DNA of 64,000 bases, from contig NC_064682.1 in assembly GCF_023278565.1 (NCBI RefSeq), positions 3,100,001 to 3,164,000 of the forward strand, read 5' to 3'. A model generated the notes under the pieces. It was not told the origin of the DNA. It searched no databases and worked only from the letters and a program-made list of their open reading frames with translations. This document shows, piece after piece, positions 59,050 through 64,000 of the stretch. This DNA is from Colletotrichum lupini. Lineage: Eukaryota > Ascomycota > Sordariomycetes > Glomerellales > Glomerellaceae. Positions within the stretch are counted from its first letter, which is position 1, and every line of letters begins with the position of its first letter. The position numbers and the translations under genes were made by a program.

Positions 59050-62000
59050 TTGATTGAGTTGTAGCATGGTTCGTCAAGCTCGCTACAACGTAGTTCGATC
59101 GCACTGAGGTTATATAATCGCAGTATTGACTAGCTTCAACACGTAGACGTAACAAGCGGGCTCGCTTTTGAAACCTGCAGACTTCTGTAGGAATAGTAAT
59201 GGTGAAGTAGTCGCGATGAAGACGGTGATGAAGCCTCCATAGCTAGTGGCTCACTGCGAAGAGAAAGCGCTTGCGATTTGGAAGTCATTCTAGTCTGAGC
59301 ACCGCTGCCCCCAAACTTTGGGTAGAGTTGCCGGCAACGATGGGCCATCGTGAGGGTGTCAAGGATGGTCCCCGATGTGAAATGGCCACTCAGCCAATTC
59401 ATGCCCAGCATCGAAAGCTAATCTCACCGAGGTAAGGCAGCACGAGGCCTAGGTCAACTTGACCAGCATCATAGCTTCCAGGTAATTCTTTACTAGGGCT
59501 GCTCCAGCACACAGGACGCGCCGTAGACATCTTTCGACGAGACTCCGAAGTAGGGTGGACTGGGGGTGAGCAACATTCTTCGGGTTGTGTGAGTTTGGCT
59601 CCAGATAAACCTCTGAGGGGGCGAGAACATGCCGAACAATGCCTTGCTATCCAAGCGCGGGCTCGTCTGGGAGACTTTCGTCCCAGACGGCGACGAGGAG
59701 ACGAAAAACAAGCTTCTGTCTTGGAAGCAGCTGGTCCCAAGTTTCACAACGACACATGGACCGCAGCGTGAGCCAGTCGGGAAAATGAGGAATCCTAGGT
59801 AGCCGGCGGGTAGGCCTTATGGCTGCACGGTGTGAGTCGTCGACTCTGCCCTCGACACGACGTCGAAAAGGCATGGCACTGAATAAGGTAGGCGGCGATG
59901 TCGTGTCGTCGTCTTGAAAGCGAATCCAGGCCGACGGAACAGTGGGAACCTAGGAGAGACCCTGGATTACTCCGTAGGGGGTCAACGGTGTCGACCACGT
60001 TTTAAGCGTGGGATCCCTGACGGAGGAGATCCGTAAGGCCCCGGAAAGTGGTGTGATCTCTCTGGAGTCGAGGAACGGTGCTGTTCGCAATGACTGGGGG
60101 CACCCTGTTGGAGAAGGCGATTTTGGTGTGTCTGCGGGAGCGGTAGCGACAAAGTGGGAGTGGTAGTGGGAGACATCCGCAAGCAAGCGGACGCAGGCGT
60201 TCAGGAGTTTGATGCCTGGGGAATACGTTTGAGTGCCTGAGGCTCAAGGTCGCGCGGGCTGTGGGGCCAGGTGTCCAGTCCCCGTTAGATATTAGGTAAG
60301 CAGGGAGGACGGCGACATGATCGAGTGCCGGTAACAAAGCATGGTCGGCATTGCTTTGTTGCTCGAAATCCACATTCCAACGGTCAATGAAGGAATGGGA
60401 TTGACCTGCATGAATAGGTAGGTATTAGCAATAGAAGTTGACAGCAAAAGAAGGGAGGTGCCAAGACATGCATAACCTGGCCAGATTGCAAACAAACACG
60501 TCGATCCGGATCTGCCATAGCGTGATAAATTGGATCATTTCCCATAACCAGACCGCTCGTACTGCTATGTGGTCTGGCCCTCGTGACCGCCGTGTTTCCG
60601 TCTGGCAAGCTTCTCCCGTCGACAATTCAAGCCAAATGGCACTCGGGATGGGTAGGTAATCGCGGTATAAGTTTGGAGTACTGCGGTGACAGTCTGTTAG
60701 TCCTAACGTAGCCAAGGTGCCAAGCCACCAAGATGGCTGTATAAAACTGGCAGACCTGCCATTGAAGCAATGCACTTTCCACATTGGACGCAACTGCAAC
60801 CATTTCCAACTCTTAGTCGAGGCGGTGGAGAAACAAAGTCTGAAGAAGATTGAGTCGAAACTTGGGAGTTGATGTCAGTCAGCTTGGATGGCGGATGGGA
60901 TGTCTGGAGGTGTTGGGGTTGGGTGAGGGACGACAGCGTCAAGGGGCGGAAGGGAGGCGGCGCGGGGATCTGCCAATCATTCGCTTCCAGCCCTCCGAGG
61001 GTGGATCCCATGTATACGTCTCTGCACTATCCCGAATTGGGATACCCCTCCATCCACCGCCCCCACTCTTTTATCTTTTGTTCTTTTTTTCACCTTTCTC
61101 ACCTTGGGCAGCCCACCGCAGGTGAAGGTCTTGCTCCTCTTCCTCTGTGCTCCCTTCTCTGCCGCTTCGAATTCCTCACTGCACCATGGCTGCGACGCTA
61201 TTCCATCCAATGTGTCCTCGCCGACCACCATCAACACTACCAAGTGGCTAGGTGATCAACAAGACAGTTTACCCTTCGGCCCTAGCATCCCGATCGGTTC
61301 GTTCGTTCGCAGACCATGCGTTGTCACCCAACCTCGTCCACGCCAAATTCAGGGTAGTTACAGCCAAGCCTCCAGACAGCTCGATGATCGCCGAGGAACG
61401 GGTGCGCTTCCGGCAACGTCATTCCTCCGATACCACCGCCGCCCCCCGTCGCTATTGCAAGTGCAGGCTGGTCTGCTGTCACGACTCAAAGATGCTATCT
61501 TCACCTCAAAGCCTTGTTCCACGATGGAGGTGGCCTTCGAACCCGGGAAGCTTCATCGACCTATTCGAAACCCGTCCGAGATACGTGTACAGAATATTCC
61601 AATTTCTTCCAGCGCATACGCAGACGCACGAACCCACAAAGCAGACAAGTAATAAGGTATTAGGCTGGATGTAGGTATGCATGTATGTACGTATCCTGCC
61701 GCGCATGGCAGCAGAAGCATCTGGATGACAAGGACCTCGGGACAGCAACAATCAATAAGATGGGATTCCGCCCACACTCAAATCCCCATGGCACCCAAGG
61801 CCCATCTTTTCTTATTGCCTACCGGTATTTTACTTGCTTACACTTCCTTCACACCTTTCCCCCATCCGCATCCGCTTCTCACAGACTGAACCAAGTCACC
61901 AAACCCCCTCCACTCGCCGCATCCGGATCGTCAAAAGGGGGCCCCTTCGTTGTCGGAGACTCTCGAAGCCTGGGAGTCCCTGACACGGTGGGTTCTTGGT

Positions 62001-62496
62001 GGAGTGCATCGGAGCGGAAAACCTGGGGGAATCTTGCTACGCCACGCGCCCGTCTCATCTAAATATCTCTTTTTCTTCTCGGGTTTCTCCTCCTGCAAGC
62101 CCTCCCACCTCTCCCTCGTCAAACCCTGCGTGCTCATCTACCTTAACCTCGCTGGCATGTGTCGCTGTCGCGCTCGCTCCGCCAAGTAAACTGGCTGCTT
62201 GACATAAGGTCACCATCTCGCTTTCATCTTGCTCAGCCTCCCCCGCCAACCACCTGTTGGTTGAGACAGGCCTGGGCACACGTCTCTCTCTGTCTCTGTC
62301 TCTGTCTCGTTTATTTCGTGTCGTCTAGAACTTTTCTCGTCCGGTCACAGACTTCAACGCTGTCTCACTCCGGCACATAACCCCGCCTAATCAAGATCTA
62401 ATATCTCACTCACCTTTCCACCTCCCTTCCTTCGACTTGACGACGACTCCTAATTTCTTACCCGCTCAACCACCGCTCACCGGTTCCTCTCACACA
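59050..62496. other. Intergenic region, 3.4 kb, including probable leader of the F-box gene
   Basis: No gene recognised. Frames such as 61104-61652 (+) and 60002-60373 (-) overlap other open frames and have no domains. From about 61050 the plus strand becomes pyrimidine-rich, with TCTCTG repeats at about 62283-62309, suggesting a long promoter or spliced 5' UTR for the F-box gene. Confidence 0.45.
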
Positions 62497-63891
62497 ATGG
62501 CTTCGTCTTTGTCATTACTTGCCCTCCCTGATGAAGTCTTGCTTCAAATTGTCGGCCACCTGACACCGCCGCTCGATGGCCTCGACATTCCATTCCAAGC
62601 CTACACCGACCCAGATGGCGTCGTTGTCACGAACCGCGTCGCTCTTTACCGCCTCGCGTTCGTGTGTCGCCGGCTCTCGGACCTGGCAATACCTTTCCTC
62701 TACCAGACAGTCTATCTATGGGGTCAGACACGGCTTCAGTCCCTCCTCCAGACTCTGCTCGAACGCCCAGAGCTGGGCGACAACATGCGCATCCTCTCCT
62801 ACGTCTCTTGCTTAGGCACCGATCACTATCCGACGGACGTACTCTGCCCGTACAAGCGCACCGAATGGCGCCGCCTCGTAGAAGCCTCGCCCCGATTTCC
62901 GGACCGCATCAAGACGTTTGTGCGTGACGCCAAGACAGAGCTCGAATTCGCTCAAATTGTGTTTGCGCTCATCCTCTACTCGTCACCAAACCTACGCACC
63001 CTGCACATGCGCATGCCTTTCGCCGCTGGAGAGTACCAGAAGCTCAAAGCTATTCTCACCCCCGACATCGAAACCGCCGAGGGCTGCCCGCGCGTCCTGA
63101 GCTCCCTCACCCGCGTCATGCTGGAGCCGATGCCGGACTTTCCCGGCGCAAGCTTCTGGCCGCGCCGCGAGTTGCCGTGCCTTTTGCGACTACCCAACCT
63201 GCGCTCCGTCGAGCTCGGTTCAGCCGTGTATCGCCCTGCCGTTCTGGAGCCCGGTGATGGCTGGGGTGACGATGGTAGCTGGAAGAATGTCGAGGAACTC
63301 CGACTTGTTCGGAGCAGCATGTGGGGCCAAGGATGGCACGCAATATGCGCCCTTTGTCCCAATCTCAAGCTCCTCGAGATGGGTCCCAGCGGTGTAGCCG
63401 AACAGCCTGCCGACGGTGAACACAACCTGAATACGGCTTTGTCTCTGGTGGCCGATACCCTCGAGACCTTTTCGTTCGAGGGGATATTGGCGGGCAACTT
63501 TTCGCAACACGTTGGCGGAGACGGCACACTCACGATACTTCCCAAGATGAAGTCGCTGCGCAACGTCAAACTCGACATAGGAATCTTGTACGGGAAGCCG
63601 CAGTGGGTCGAGAAGATTGACATACTCCAGCGACTACCGCCGACGGTGGAGGTTCTGGATTTGGCGGAATTGTGGCATGACATCGAGGTCGACCAGCTAT
63701 CCGCAAAGGAACGCGCAGTCTACGAAAAGGGCCTGCAGGACGCTTTGTATAAACTTGTTTTCGAAAGCAAGGCCATCTTGCCCAAGTTGAAGGAGGTGAC
63801 TTTCCGCCCGAATCCTTTTTACGATCCACTACCGATCCCGGAGACTCTGAAGGCCATCAAGTCGGATGTCGAATTCAAGCTCGTCTACTAG
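62497..63891 (+). CDS. F-box protein
   Basis: Single exon, 464 residues, from ATG 62497 (context CACAATGG); the frame extends 60 nt upstream but only to a TTG. The N-terminus carries an F-box: LPDEVLLQIVGHL, then RLAFVCRRLSDLAIPFLYQTV about 35 residues on, separated by an insert (PPLDGLDIPFQAYTDP). The rest has Leu-rich segments spaced as in F-box/LRR-like fungal proteins (PNLRTLHMRM, PNLRSVELG, WKNVEELRLVRSSM, CPNLKLLEMGPSG, MKSLRNVKLDIG). It should bind Skp1 through the F-box and present substrates to an SCF ubiquitin ligase. Target unknown; such F-box genes are numerous in filamentous ascomycetes. Confident as a gene and as an F-box member. Confidence 0.88.
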   Translation: MASSLSLLALPDEVLLQIVGHLTPPLDGLDIPFQAYTDPDGVVVTNRVALYRLAFVCRRLSDLAIPFLYQTVYLWGQTRLQSLLQTLLERPELGDNMRILSYVSCLGTDHYPTDVLCPYKRTEWRRLVEASPRFPDRIKTFVRDAKTELEFAQIVFALILYSSPNLRTLHMRMPFAAGEYQKLKAILTPDIETAEGCPRVLSSLTRVMLEPMPDFPGASFWPRRELPCLLRLPNLRSVELGSAVYRPAVLEPGDGWGDDGSWKNVEELRLVRSSMWGQGWHAICALCPNLKLLEMGPSGVAEQPADGEHNLNTALSLVADTLETFSFEGILAGNFSQHVGGDGTLTILPKMKSLRNVKLDIGILYGKPQWVEKIDILQRLPPTVEVLDLAELWHDIEVDQLSAKERAVYEKGLQDALYKLVFESKAILPKLKEVTFRPNPFYDPLPIPETLKAIKSDVEFKLVY

Positions 63892-64000
63892 TCGTGAGCA
63901 GGAATTGTGTTTTTGTTTAGGGTCAACAGCATGATTGGGAAAACCCGTATTAGCGAGCTCGGAGTCATGGACATGCATTGGGCGGTACATTTGCGAGCAC

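Overview
This window reads as nuclear DNA of a filamentous ascomycete (Pezizomycotina). Genes carry short introns (about 50-160 nt) with GT(A/G)NGT donors, CTAAC/CTGAC-type branch sites and YAG acceptors. The gene families are typical of moulds: a NACHT-ankyrin NLR-like gene, an HsbA-type cell-wall protein, Dal5-like and quinate-permease-like MFS transporters, and a secreted GH3 beta-glucosidase. Two AT-rich blocks have lost almost all CpA and TpG, the signature of repeat-induced point mutation (RIP). I cannot name the species.

Left part (1-23 kb): a RIP-destroyed repeat at the edge (1 to about 2.5 kb) with a possible LTR at its end; a two-TM membrane protein; an NLR-like NACHT-ankyrin gene that looks broken (one frameshift, one nonsense codon); a Vps62-type protein whose gene ends 10 bp from the NLR gene, tail to tail; a convergent pair of MFS transporters (sugar/polyol type and allantoate-permease type); and a nucleolar RRM protein.

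Middle (23-48 kb): a large disordered protein, an intron-containing tRNA-Ala(CGC), a small secreted HsbA-like protein followed by a 143-bp, almost pure G tract, and a fungal copy of a periplasmic-binding-protein-like gene interrupted by TAA. Long stretches without recognisable genes follow. Into them a complete Ty1/copia LTR retrotransposon has inserted (40143-47057: two 226-bp LTRs, 5-bp target duplication ATGAG). It is heavily RIPed inside, but the outer parts of both LTRs are spared.

Right part (48-64 kb): a quinate-permease-like transporter, a glyoxalase/VOC-fold enzyme, a secreted GH3 beta-glucosidase, a GCR1_C-domain DNA-binding protein and an F-box protein. Several products point to plant-matter or soil nutrition (beta-glucosidase, quinate-type, sugar/polyol and allantoate-type uptake, surface-binding protein), but they do not form an evident pathway cluster.

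Exon structures were worked out by hand from splice signals and reading-frame continuity; every listed multi-exon model closes in frame. Family names come from recognised motifs, not from any search. No convincing new multi-gene system was found. The most unusual items are the polarised RIP in the retrotransposon LTRs, the tRNA-Ala with a Pro-like body, the disrupted NLR and solute-binding genes, and the G tract.
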